Source: JASLDZ01 sp965199975 (lineage in GTDB: Bacteria; Pseudomonadota; Alphaproteobacteria; Caulobacterales; Caulobacteraceae). Taken from it: 64,000 nt of DNA. Position numbers and translations under genes: made by a program. Below, one piece after another: positions 43,129-51,596 of this stretch. The DNA lies in contig OZ241340.1 of NCBI GenBank assembly GCA_965199975.1, forward strand, positions 2,976,001 through 3,040,000, in the 5' to 3' direction. Within the stretch, counting starts at the first letter, position 1; the number at the start of each line of letters is the position of its first letter. Under the pieces are notes generated by a model, which did no database searches, was not told the DNA's origin, and saw nothing but the letters and a program-made list of their open reading frames with translations.

Positions 43129-44064
43129 ATGGCCGACCTCCTCGTCCTCTACGAGCATCCCGAGTGGTTCCGCCCCCTGTGGGCGGCGCTGGACCGCGCG
43201 GGCGTCAGCTACGAGGCGGTCACGCTCGCCGACCACGTGTTCGACCCGGCCGACCGGGCGCTGCCGGCGCCGGTGGTGTTCAACCGGCTGGCGATGAGCT
43301 CATTCCTGCGCCAGGACGAGCACGCCATCTTCTACACCCAGGCGCTGTTAGCCCACTACGCCAACGCCGGCGCGCGGGTGCTGAACGGGGCCGCGGCGCT
43401 GGCTATCGACAGCTCCAAGGCGCGCCAGCACTCGCTGTTCGCAGCACTGGGCCTGGAAACGCCCGCCACCCGCGTGGTGCACCGCCGCGCCGACGTAGCG
43501 CGGGCGGCCGCCGAGCTGCGCTGGCCGGTGATGGTGAAGGGCAACATCGGCGGCTCTGGCGCGGGCATGGTGCGCTATGACGATCCCGGCGACCTGGCGC
43601 TCTACGCGCAGGAGGGGTCCACACCGACCGGCGTCGATGGCGTGGCGCTGGTGCAGGAATACGTGCCGGCGCGTGACGGGCGCGTGTATCGCTGCGAGAC
43701 GCTGGGCGGGCGCTTCCTCTACGCCATCGCATTGAGCGGCGCGGGCTCCACCTTCGACCTGTGCCCCGCCGACGTGTGCGCCGCAGACCGCGCCGATGCG
43801 GGCGTCAGCATCTCCATCGCGCGCTTCGAGCCCCCGCCTGAAATCGTGCAGGCCGTCGAGGCGGTCGCCCAGGCCGCGCAGCTGGACGTGGGCGGGATCG
43901 AGTACATGATCGACGACCGCGACGGGGTGGCGCGCTTCTACGACATCAACGCCCTGTCCAACTTCGTCGCCAACCCGCTGGAGGTGCTGGGCTACGACCC
44001 GCATGACCGGCTCGTCGAGATGATCCAGCGTGAGATCGCGCTGGCGCGGCGGGAGGCCGCCTGA
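43129..44064 (+). CDS. RimK-like ATP-grasp ligase
   Basis: This 311-aa ATP-grasp enzyme has a RimK/D-Ala-D-Ala ligase-like fold: WPVMVKGNIGGSGAGMVRYDD is the lysine/glycine-loop region, ALVQEYVPARDGRVYRCETL the ATP-binding hinge, and YDINALSN the metal-binding end. It should form an amide or peptide bond between an acyl phosphate and an amine. The substrate is unknown. The flavin monooxygenase gene follows after 2 bp, so the two probably act together. Confidence 0.8.
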   Translation: MADLLVLYEHPEWFRPLWAALDRAGVSYEAVTLADHVFDPADRALPAPVVFNRLAMSSFLRQDEHAIFYTQALLAHYANAGARVLNGAAALAIDSSKARQHSLFAALGLETPATRVVHRRADVARAAAELRWPVMVKGNIGGSGAGMVRYDDPGDLALYAQEGSTPTGVDGVALVQEYVPARDGRVYRCETLGGRFLYAIALSGAGSTFDLCPADVCAADRADAGVSISIARFEPPPEIVQAVEAVAQAAQLDVGGIEYMIDDRDGVARFYDINALSNFVANPLEVLGYDPHDRLVEMIQREIALARREAA

Positions 44065-44066
44065 CC

Positions 44067-45104
44067 ATGCGCTACGGCTTCTGGGCTCCCGTCTTCGGCG
44101 GCTGGCTTCGCAACGTGCCCGACGAGGGCATGGAGGCCAGCTGGCCCTACATGAAGCGCGTGCTCACCCGCGCCGAGCGGATCGGCTACGACCTGACGCT
44201 GATCGCCGAGTTGAACCTCAACGACATCAAGGGGACCGACGCGCCGGCGCTGGACGCCTGGTCCACCGCCGCCGCAGCCGCCGCCGTGACCGAGCGGCTT
44301 GAACTGATGGTGGCGGTGCGCCCCAACTTCCACCAGCCGGCCCTGTTCGCCAAGGCGGCGGCCAACATCGACAACATCTCGGGCGGGCGCCTGTCGCTCA
44401 ACGTCGTCTCCTCCTGGTGGAAGGACGAGGCCGAGCAGTACGGCCTGCAGTTCGACCAGCACGACGACCGCTACGGCCGCACCCGCGAGTGGCTGCAGGT
44501 GGTCGACGGCCTGTGGACGCAGGAGCGCTTCAATCACGAAGGCCCGCGCTACCAGCTGCACGACGCCATCTGCGCGCCGAAGCCGGTCCGCAAGCCACGC
44601 CCAGTGATCTACGCCGGGGGCGAGAGCGAGGCGGCCAAGACGCTGATCGCCGAAACCTGCGACGCCTTCGTCATGCACGGCGACACGCCCGAGGTGATCG
44701 CCGAGAAGATCGCCGACATGCGCCGGCGGCGCGAAGCCACAGGCAAGCCGCCGCTGCAGTTCGGCATGGCCGCCTACGCCATCGTGCGCGACTCGGACGA
44801 CGAGGCGCGGCGCGAGGTGGAGCGCATCACCACGCTCGACTCGAACGCGCCGGGCTTCGCCAACTTCAACCAGTGGCTCTCCGGCACCGAGCTGGAACGC
44901 GAGATGAAGATCGCCGAGTACTCCGTCTCCAACCGCGGCCTGCGCGCCAACCTCGTCGGCACGCCCGAGGAGATCGGCGAGCGCATCGCCGCCTACGAGG
45001 GCGTGGGCCTGGACCTCCTCCTCCTGCAGATGAGCCCGCAGATGGAGGAGATGGAGCGCTTCTCGGCCCAGGTGATCCGCCCGCCTCAGGCTGCGGCGGC
45101 CTGA
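44067..45104 (+). CDS. LLM-class flavin-dependent oxidoreductase, SsuD-like
   Basis: This 345-aa luciferase-like monooxygenase uses FMNH2. Signatures are RYGFWAPVFGGWLRN, TAAAAAAVTERLELMVAVRP, NISGGRLSLNVVSSWW and YGRTREWLQVVDGLW, closest in pattern to alkanesulfonate monooxygenases. No sulfonate transporter is nearby. Tight coupling to the ATP-grasp gene suggests a joint biosynthetic or modification pathway. Confidence 0.87.
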   Translation: MRYGFWAPVFGGWLRNVPDEGMEASWPYMKRVLTRAERIGYDLTLIAELNLNDIKGTDAPALDAWSTAAAAAAVTERLELMVAVRPNFHQPALFAKAAANIDNISGGRLSLNVVSSWWKDEAEQYGLQFDQHDDRYGRTREWLQVVDGLWTQERFNHEGPRYQLHDAICAPKPVRKPRPVIYAGGESEAAKTLIAETCDAFVMHGDTPEVIAEKIADMRRRREATGKPPLQFGMAAYAIVRDSDDEARREVERITTLDSNAPGFANFNQWLSGTELEREMKIAEYSVSNRGLRANLVGTPEEIGERIAAYEGVGLDLLLLQMSPQMEEMERFSAQVIRPPQAAAA

Positions 45105-45123
45105 GCCGGCGGGACGTGGCGGG

Positions 45124-45972
45124 ATGACGCCGAACGCCGCCGCTGGGACCGCTTCCGCGCCGAGGAGACGGCGCAGAGTGAAGACCGCGGTGGCATTGGT
45201 TGTCCTGGGCCTCGGCCTGACGGGGGCCGCTCGGGCCCAGCAGTCGGAGGCGAGCCCGCGCCCTGCGGGCGAGACCAGCGCACGCTATCTGCGCGGCGAC
45301 GAGATCGACTACCGCGACGTCACCGGGCCGCCGCCCGCACCGGGCTCATTGGCCGATCGGCTGGACGTGGCGCAGGTGCTCGACCTGCAGGCGCACGCCT
45401 CGCCCGAACGCTACGCCCAGGCGCAGGCCGACGCGCTCGCGCTGTTTCCGCGCTTCTCGCAGACGCTCGGCGTGCCGCTCGACCGGGTTCACCTTCCGCA
45501 CACGATACAGCTGCTGTACGGCGCGACGCGCGACGCCGCTCACGTCAGCTCAGCAGGCAAGCGCGGCTGGGGGCGGCTGCGGCCCTATCAGCGGCTGGCG
45601 CTCGGGCGGGTGTGCGGCCTGACCCCCGTGCCGGCGCCGGCCGCCGCCGATCCCGGCCGACGCAGTTCCTACCCGTCCGGGCACACCACCGTCGGCTGGA
45701 CCACCGCGCTCGTACTCGCCCAAATCGCGCCGGAGCGCCGCGCCGACCTTCTGGAGCGCGCGCGCGACTACGGCCTCTCGCGCATCGTTTGCGCCGCTCA
45801 CTTCCCCACCGACGTCGAGGCTGGCCGCGCGGTGGCCGTGGCCACGGTCGAACGACTGCTGGACGACCCGGCCTTCCGGCGCGACCTCGCCTGCGCCCGC
45901 GCCGAGTACCGCAAGGCCGCCGGCGCGAATGACCATGTGTCAGACGCCTGCACGCTGGCCGCCGCCGGCTGA
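45124..45972 (+). CDS. PAP2-family (class A) acid phosphatase
   Basis: This 282-aa secreted phosphatase has an N-terminal signal segment (VKTAVALVVLGLGLTGAARA) followed by the PAP2 motifs KRGWGRLRP, YPSGHT and SRIVCAAHFPTD, with all catalytic residues. The plan matches PhoN/PhoC acid phosphatases of the periplasm. The start is ATG 45124, or possibly GTG 45178, which gives a more usual signal peptide. It is convergent with recR. Confidence 0.87.
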   Translation: MTPNAAAGTASAPRRRRRVKTAVALVVLGLGLTGAARAQQSEASPRPAGETSARYLRGDEIDYRDVTGPPPAPGSLADRLDVAQVLDLQAHASPERYAQAQADALALFPRFSQTLGVPLDRVHLPHTIQLLYGATRDAAHVSSAGKRGWGRLRPYQRLALGRVCGLTPVPAPAAADPGRRSSYPSGHTTVGWTTALVLAQIAPERRADLLERARDYGLSRIVCAAHFPTDVEAGRAVAVATVERLLDDPAFRRDLACARAEYRKAAGANDHVSDACTLAAAG

Positions 45973-45984
45973 GACCGCTCCGGC

Positions 45985-46587
45985 CTAGGCTGGGCGGCGC
46001 GCCCGCAGCGCCTGGGCGATGGTGCCGTCGTCCAGCCAGTCGAGCTCGCCGCCGACGGGCACGCCGCGGGCGAGGCTGGTGACCTGCACGCCCGTGGGGG
46101 CGAGGCGGTCGGCCAAATAGTGGGCGGTGGTCTGCCCGTCGACGGTGGCCGGCAGCGCCAGCACCACCTCGCGCACATCGCCCTGCGCCACGCGCGCCAG
46201 CAGCGGCTCGACGCGCAAGGCCTCCGGGCCGACGCCGTCCAGCGCCGAGAGAAGGCCGCCCAGCACATGGTAGCGGCCCTTCCAGGCTCTGGCGCGCTCG
46301 GTGGCCCATAGGGCGCCCGCCTCGTCCACCACCGCGATCAGTCCCGGATCACGCTCGGGGTCGGCGCAGACCGCGCAGGGATCGCGCGTGTCGAGCGCCC
46401 CGCAAGTGGAGCAGGCGCGCACCTTGGCCGCGGCGTCGGCCAGGGCGTGGGCCAGCGGATCGAGCAGCTGCTCGCGCCGCTTGAGCAGCGCCAGAGCCGC
46501 GCGACGCCCCGACCGCGGGCCGAGCCCCGGGAGCTTGGACAGGAGCGTGATGAGCCGCTCGATCTCGGGGCTGACGGACGCAGACAT
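45985..46587 (-). CDS. recR: Recombination protein RecR
   Basis: This encodes 200 aa, the usual length. It has an N-terminal helix-hairpin-helix (LPGLGPRSGRRAALALL), a C4 zinc finger (CSTCGALDTRDPCAVC), a Toprim domain (LIAVVDEAGALWATER) and a C-terminal Walker-like segment. RecR works with RecF and RecO to load RecA at gaps. The gene follows dapE on the same strand; dnaX and the YbaB gene, its frequent partners, are not adjacent here. Confidence 0.95.
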   Translation of the reverse strand: MSASVSPEIERLITLLSKLPGLGPRSGRRAALALLKRREQLLDPLAHALADAAAKVRACSTCGALDTRDPCAVCADPERDPGLIAVVDEAGALWATERARAWKGRYHVLGGLLSALDGVGPEALRVEPLLARVAQGDVREVVLALPATVDGQTTAHYLADRLAPTGVQVTSLARGVPVGGELDWLDDGTIAQALRARRPA

Positions 46588-46615
46588 GGCGCGCGAATGT
46601 AGGCGCGCCCGGCGC

Positions 46616-47749
46616 TCAGGCGAAGTAGCGGCGGTTCAGCTCGGCATAGATGTCGCTCAGCGCCAGGAGGTCGGCGACGGGCGCATGCTCGTCCACCTTG
46701 TGCATCGTCGCGCCAACCAGCCCGAACTCGATCACTGGACAAAGGGCGCGGATGAAGCGCGCGTCCGACGTGCCGCCCGATGTGGAGCGCTCCGGCGTGC
46801 GGCCGGTGGCGGCCTGCACGGCGCTCGCCACCAGCTCCGTGAAAGGGCCGGGTGGGGTGGCGAAGGCCTCGCCGGAGACGCGAGCCTCCAGCCGCACCGA
46901 CCCGGCAAAGCCGTGCTCCGCCTGCGCGCGGGCCGTCTCCAGCCGCGCCAGCAGGTCGACGCCCTGGTAGGCCGGGTTGAAGCGGACGTTGAAGCGGGCG
47001 CTGGCGACGGCGGGGATCACGTTGTCGGCGCTGTTGCCGACGTGCAGGTTGGTGACCTCCATGTTCGAGGGCTGGAAGCCCGACCATCCCGCGTCGAGCG
47101 GCTCGGCCTGCAGGCGCTGCAGCAATGTCAGCAGCACTGGGATCGGGTTGGCCGCGCGCTCGGGGTAGGCCACGTGGCCCTGCACGCCCACCACCGTGAC
47201 GGTGGCGTTGAGGCTGCCGCGGCGGCCGGTCTTCATCATGTCGCCCAGCTGCGCGACGCTGGTGGGCTCGCCCACAAGGCAGTGGTCCACCCGCTCGCCC
47301 TCGCCGATCAGCGTCTCCACCACGCGCCGTGTGCCTTCGAGGGCGGCGCCCTCCTCGTCGCCGGTGATCAGCAGCGACTGCACGCCGCGCGCCGGCGGCG
47401 GCGTGCGCGAAATGGCGGCGATCCAGGCGGCGATCGCGCCCTTCATGTCGGCCGCGCCCCGCCCGATCAGCCAACCGCCGCGCACCTCGGCCGCGAAGGG
47501 GGGCGCGCTCCAGGCGGCGTGGTCCCCTGGGGGGACGACGTCCACGTGGCCGGCGAACATAAGTCGGCGTCCGCCCTCCCCGCGGCGAGCGTAGAGGTTC
47601 TCCACCCCGCCGAAGCGCATTCGCCGCAGGTTGAAGCCGAGCGGCAGGAGCGCCGCCTCCACCACCGCCATGGCCCCCGCGTCGGCCGGCGTGACCGAAG
47701 GCGCACGCACCAACGCCTGGGCGAGGGCGACGGGATCGAGGGCTGGCAT
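46616..47749 (-). CDS. dapE: Succinyl-diaminopimelate desuccinylase
   Basis: This 377-aa M20-family metallohydrolase of lysine/peptidoglycan biosynthesis cleaves N-succinyl-LL-DAP to LL-DAP. Zinc ligands and catalytic residues are visible in MFAGHVDVVPPGD, RGAADMKGAIAAW and LITGDEEGAAL. The dimerisation lid domain lies in the middle (about 180-290). It sits 28 bp upstream of recR on the same strand. Confidence 0.95.
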   Translation of the reverse strand: MPALDPVALAQALVRAPSVTPADAGAMAVVEAALLPLGFNLRRMRFGGVENLYARRGEGGRRLMFAGHVDVVPPGDHAAWSAPPFAAEVRGGWLIGRGAADMKGAIAAWIAAISRTPPPARGVQSLLITGDEEGAALEGTRRVVETLIGEGERVDHCLVGEPTSVAQLGDMMKTGRRGSLNATVTVVGVQGHVAYPERAANPIPVLLTLLQRLQAEPLDAGWSGFQPSNMEVTNLHVGNSADNVIPAVASARFNVRFNPAYQGVDLLARLETARAQAEHGFAGSVRLEARVSGEAFATPPGPFTELVASAVQAATGRTPERSTSGGTSDARFIRALCPVIEFGLVGATMHKVDEHAPVADLLALSDIYAELNRRYFA

Positions 47750-47791
47750 GGGCTCGGCTCTAGCAAACGCGGCCGCGGCGGACGACGAAGG

Positions 47792-48061
47792 CTAGCGCGC
47801 CACGCAGCGGAACACGAAAGAGTCGCCCTCGCGCCGCGCATACTGCGCCGATTTTCCGAAATGGCTGCAGTGCCCGATGGCCAGCGGAAGGGCTTCGGGC
47901 ACGCTGCCCAAACCGGTGATGGTCGCTCCCACCGCGTCACCGTGCACATGGTCGGCGCCGACCGACCGGTCGAACAGGCCCGGTCCACCGGAGGCGCAAG
48001 CGGCGAGCGCGCCAACCATCCCCGCCGCCATGACCATCGCCGTCAGATGACGCGCATGCAT
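47792..48061 (-). CDS. Small lipoprotein, unknown
   Basis: This encodes 89 aa with a lipoprotein signal (MVMAAGMVGALAACASG, Cys at about 22). The mature part is short and holds two more cysteines (IGHCSHFGK, FRCVAR), which could form a disulfide. It lies between the SDR and dapE genes on the same strand. No family recognised. Confidence 0.65.
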   Translation of the reverse strand: MHARHLTAMVMAAGMVGALAACASGGPGLFDRSVGADHVHGDAVGATITGLGSVPEALPLAIGHCSHFGKSAQYARREGDSFVFRCVAR

Positions 48062-48114
48062 CGCCTTGCCTCCCGCTCAGTCCAGGCGGCAACGCGCGAG
48101 CACCTGAGTCGGCC

Positions 48115-48873
48115 TCAGCGCACGTAGCTGGCGGCGTTGACGTCCACGCTCGCACCCGTCGCGTGGTCGGCAAGACCGCTGGCCAGGAAGACGACCGTGG
48201 GCGCCACATCGTCGGGCTCGGTCAGCGTCGGCAGCGCGAGATCGGAGGTTGCGTAGGCCTCCCCGTATCGGTCGATGAAGGCCTGCGCCATCTCGGTGCG
48301 GGTGAAACCGGGCGCCACCACGAAGGCCTTGACCCCACGCCGCCCCCAGCCGCGGGCGATCGAACGGGTGAGCGCCACCAGCGCCCCCTTGCTGGCGGCG
48401 TAGGCCAGGTAATCGGGCGCATCGCCGCGGAAGGCCGCGCGGCTGGCGATGTTGACGATGCGCCCATCGCCCCTCAGCGCGAAGCTGGCGCAGGCGGCGC
48501 GGCAGATGAGCGCCGGCGCGGTGGCGTTGACCGCGAAGGTTCGCTCCCAGTCGGCCAGGAAGGCGGCGTCCTCACCCTCGGGCGAGGACGCGATCGCCAC
48601 GCCGGCGTTGTTGACCAGCACGTGCACGGCGCCGAAGCGCTGCTCGGCCTCGCCCCACAGCGCGGCGGCCGCGCGCGGGTCCGCGAGATCCGCCCCTATC
48701 GCCTGGGCCCCGGCGCCCAGCTCACGGGCCAGCGCTTCCGCACGCTCGCGCCCGGCCCCGTAGTGCACCGCCACCCGCGCGCCCGCCTCGGCGAAACGGC
48801 GACTGACGGCCTCGCCGATGCCGCGTGCGCCGCCGGTGACCAGCACGGTGCGGCCGCAGAGATCGATGCGCAT
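48115..48873 (-). CDS. SDR-family oxidoreductase
   Basis: This 252-aa classical short-chain dehydrogenase/reductase has TGGARGIGEAV (cofactor), NNAGVAIA, catalytic Ser in NIASRAAF and YLAYAASKGAL (Y-x-x-x-K). FabG-like proteins with this pattern usually use NADP(H). The substrate cannot be predicted. It is divergent from the DUF969 operon. Confidence 0.9.
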   Translation of the reverse strand: MRIDLCGRTVLVTGGARGIGEAVSRRFAEAGARVAVHYGAGRERAEALARELGAGAQAIGADLADPRAAAALWGEAEQRFGAVHVLVNNAGVAIASSPEGEDAAFLADWERTFAVNATAPALICRAACASFALRGDGRIVNIASRAAFRGDAPDYLAYAASKGALVALTRSIARGWGRRGVKAFVVAPGFTRTEMAQAFIDRYGEAYATSDLALPTLTEPDDVAPTVVFLASGLADHATGASVDVNAASYVR

Positions 48874-48959
48874 GGAGAAAGCTCCCGTGGGGCGACGCCG
48901 CCTCGCTAGCGCAGCCCGGCGAAGCGCGCGAGGATCGGCCGCCGGGGAGGTGAAGGCCT

Positions 48960-49625
48960 ATGCTGCCGCTGTTGGGCGTCGTCGCCGTGGCGCTGGGTTT
49001 CGCGCTGCGGCTCAACCCGCTGTTCGTGGTCGTGCTGGCGGCCTTCACCGCTGGGATCGCCGGAGGACTCGGCCCCCTCGGCACGCTGGACGCGCTGGGC
49101 CGCGCCTTCGCGCAGAACCGGCTGGTCGCGCTGCTCTGGCTCGTGCTGCCGGTGATCGGCGTGCTGGAGCGGCAGGGCCTGCAGGCCAAGGCGCGCAGCC
49201 TGGTGGCGCGGCTGCGCGGCGCCTCCCCCGGCCGCATCCTGCTGGGCTATTTCGTGGCGCGTCAGCTCACCGCCGCTTTGGGTCTGACCGCGCTGGGCGG
49301 CCAGGCGCAGACCGTGCGTCCGCTTCTCGCGCCCATGGTCGAGGGCGCCGCCGAGGCGCGGGCCGCCGCGCCGCTGCCGGCCGCCGAGGCCGAGCGCCTG
49401 CGCGCGCAAGCCGCTGCGACCGACAACGTGGCGGTGTTCTTCGGCGAGGACGTGTTCGTGGCCATGGGCTCGGTGCTGCTCATCAAGGGTGTGATGGACC
49501 AAGCCGGAGGGGGCCCCATCGAGCCCCTGCGGCTCTCCGCCTGGGCGCTGCCGGTCGCACTGTGCGCGCTCGTCATCCACGGCGCGCGGCTGTTGCTGCT
49601 CGACCGGCGCAGGCGGCGCGCTTGA
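48960..49625 (+). CDS. DUF969 membrane protein
   Basis: This 221-aa inner-membrane protein has about five helices (LPLLGVVAVALGFALRLNPLF, RLVALLWLVLPVIGVLERQGL) and the DUF969 core GLTALGGQAQTVRPLLAPM. DUF969 and DUF979 proteins form a predicted two-subunit permease, often next to peptide- or oxoproline-degrading genes. Its stop overlaps the TTG start of the DUF979 gene (TTGA). Confidence 0.87.
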   Translation: MLPLLGVVAVALGFALRLNPLFVVVLAAFTAGIAGGLGPLGTLDALGRAFAQNRLVALLWLVLPVIGVLERQGLQAKARSLVARLRGASPGRILLGYFVARQLTAALGLTALGGQAQTVRPLLAPMVEGAAEARAAAPLPAAEAERLRAQAAATDNVAVFFGEDVFVAMGSVLLIKGVMDQAGGGPIEPLRLSAWALPVALCALVIHGARLLLLDRRRRRA

Positions 49626-50563
49626 TCGGCCTCCCTGCCGTCTACGCCTTGGCCGGGCTGATGTTCGCCGCCGCCGCCGCGCTGACCTCCGCCGACCGCG
49701 CGCATCCGACCCGTGCGCGCAACGCTGCGTTCTGGGCGCTGGTGGCGGGCGAGTTCCTGCTGGGCGATCGGCTCGGCGACCGGCTGAACGGCGTGCTGCT
49801 GCTGGCGCTGACCGGCTTGGCGGCGCTGCGCATGGGCGTCGGAGCGCCGCCGACGACCTCGCTCGAGGCGCGCGCGTCGCTGGCGGTGCGCTTCGGCTGG
49901 CGGCTGTTCGTCCCGGCCCTGGCCATCCCCGTGGTGACGCTGGCGGCCGCGCTGCTCCTGCCGCACCTGCCCGCAATGGTCGATCCCAAGGCGGCGACGC
50001 TGGTGGGGCTCGCCCTGGGCGCGCTCGTGGGGCTCGCTCTGGCCTACGCCCTGCTGCGCCCCCCCCTGGCCGCGCCAGCCCAGGAGGGGCGGCGCATCCT
50101 CGACCAGGTGGGCTGGGCCACCGTGCTGCCGCAGGCGCTGGCGGCGCTGGGGGCGGTCTTTGCGGCGGCCGGCGTGGGACGCGCGGTCGGCGAGCTCCTG
50201 GCGCCGGTGCTGCCGTTCGCGGGGCCGGCAGGGGCCAGCGTGCTCTACACGCTGGGCATGGCGGCGCTGACGGTGGCCACCGGCAACGCCTTCGCCGCCT
50301 TCCCCGTCATGGCGGCGGGGGTGGGACTGCCGGTGCTGGTGGGCCGCTTCGGGGCGGACCCGGCGGTGGTGGGCTCGCTCGGCATGCTCGCGGGCTTCTG
50401 CGGCACGCTGGTCTCGCCCATGGCCGCCAACTTCAACGTGGTGCCCGTGCGGCTGCTGGCGCTGTCGGACCGCCACGCCGTGATCCGCGCCCAGGCGCCC
50501 ACCGCGGGATTGCTGCTGATGGCCACCACCGCACTGCTGTATCTCTTCGCCTTCCGTCATTAA
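49622..50563 (+). CDS. DUF979 membrane protein
   Basis: This 313-aa polytopic membrane protein is the partner of DUF969. It begins at TTG 49622 (LIGLPAVYALAGLMFAAAAAL) and shows the DUF979 C-terminus (GMLAGFCGTLVSPMAANFNVVPV). About nine helices. It lies in a coupled operon of DUF969, DUF979, DUF2891 and kynU. Probably takes up an amino-acid-like compound. Confidence 0.87.
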   Translation: MIGLPAVYALAGLMFAAAAALTSADRAHPTRARNAAFWALVAGEFLLGDRLGDRLNGVLLLALTGLAALRMGVGAPPTTSLEARASLAVRFGWRLFVPALAIPVVTLAAALLLPHLPAMVDPKAATLVGLALGALVGLALAYALLRPPLAAPAQEGRRILDQVGWATVLPQALAALGAVFAAAGVGRAVGELLAPVLPFAGPAGASVLYTLGMAALTVATGNAFAAFPVMAAGVGLPVLVGRFGADPAVVGSLGMLAGFCGTLVSPMAANFNVVPVRLLALSDRHAVIRAQAPTAGLLLMATTALLYLFAFRH

Positions 50564-50573
50564 GCGGGAGGCC

Positions 50574-51596
50574 ATGGCGCGCACCCTGGATGTGGAGACC
50601 GGTTCGCGGCTGGCGCGCGCGGCGCTGGGACACCTCGGTCGCGAGTTCCCGAACAAGCTCGACCACGTGATGGGCGGGCCGGAGGACGCAGCCGCTCCCC
50701 GCGCCCTGCATCCATTGTTCTACGGCAGCTTCGACTGGCACTCATGCGTGCACGGCTGGTGGTGTGTGGCCCGCCTGGCGCGGCGGCTCCCCGACGTGCC
50801 CGAACGCGTCGAGATCGAACGACGCCTGGACGAGGCTTTCTCCGCGGAGGCCGTCGCGGGCGAGCTGGCCTACTTGGCTCGCCCCGGCGCGCGGGGGTTC
50901 GAGCGTCCTTACGGATGGGCCTGGGCGCTGAGGCTCGGCGAGGAGCTGGCGTTGCGCGAAGACGAGAACGGCCGGCGACGCTCGGACGTCTATGCGCCGC
51001 TGGCCCGCGCCTTTGCCGAGCGCTTCCGCTCGTTCCTGCCGCTGGCGGCCTATCCGGTGCGGGCGGGCGCGCACGGCAACACCGCGTTCGCGCTCACGCT
51101 GGCGCTCGACTACGCCCGCGCCCGCAGCGACGCCGAGCTGGAGCGGCTCGCCTGCGCCTCGTTGATCGACTGGCACGGGGGCGACGTCGCCTGCCAGGCC
51201 TGGGAGCCCAGTCAGGACGACTTCCTCTCCCCCGCCCTGACCGAAGCCGTCGCGATGCTACGGGCTCTAGGCCCGCAGGGGTTCCGCACCTGGTTCGCCG
51301 CCTTCTTGCCAGACGCCGGACGCGGCGCGCCGACGACGCTGTTCGCGCCCGTGGCGCCCAGCGACCGCAGCGACGGCAAGATCGCCCACCTCGACGGCCT
51401 GAACCTCTCGCGCGCCTGGGCTTGGCGCGAGATCGCCGCCGTGCTCGATCCCGCCGACCCGACGCGTGGTCGCGCCCTGGCGACCGCCGACGCGCACTTG
51501 GAAGCCGCCCTGCCGCACGTGACCGGCGACTACATGGGCGAGCACTGGCTGGCGACCTACGCCCTCCTCGCCCTGGAGGCGCCGGCGGGTGACTGA
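50574..51596 (+). CDS. DUF2891 protein
   Basis: This 340-aa soluble protein is rich in Trp and His (FYGSFDWHSCVHGWWCVARL, YGWAWALRLGEEL, YMGEHWLATYALLAL), a pattern like alpha/alpha-barrel sugar-processing or peptidase-like folds. DUF2891 genes recur beside DUF969/DUF979, so the three likely act on one substrate. Its end overlaps the kynU GTG by 8 nt. Confidence 0.87.
   Translation: MARTLDVETGSRLARAALGHLGREFPNKLDHVMGGPEDAAAPRALHPLFYGSFDWHSCVHGWWCVARLARRLPDVPERVEIERRLDEAFSAEAVAGELAYLARPGARGFERPYGWAWALRLGEELALREDENGRRRSDVYAPLARAFAERFRSFLPLAAYPVRAGAHGNTAFALTLALDYARARSDAELERLACASLIDWHGGDVACQAWEPSQDDFLSPALTEAVAMLRALGPQGFRTWFAAFLPDAGRGAPTTLFAPVAPSDRSDGKIAHLDGLNLSRAWAWREIAAVLDPADPTRGRALATADAHLEAALPHVTGDYMGEHWLATYALLALEAPAGD

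Noticed and set aside
48818..49621. In-frame extension of the DUF979 gene to 48818
   Set aside because: It would run across the whole DUF969 gene; TTG 49622 overlapping the DUF969 stop fits the family start.
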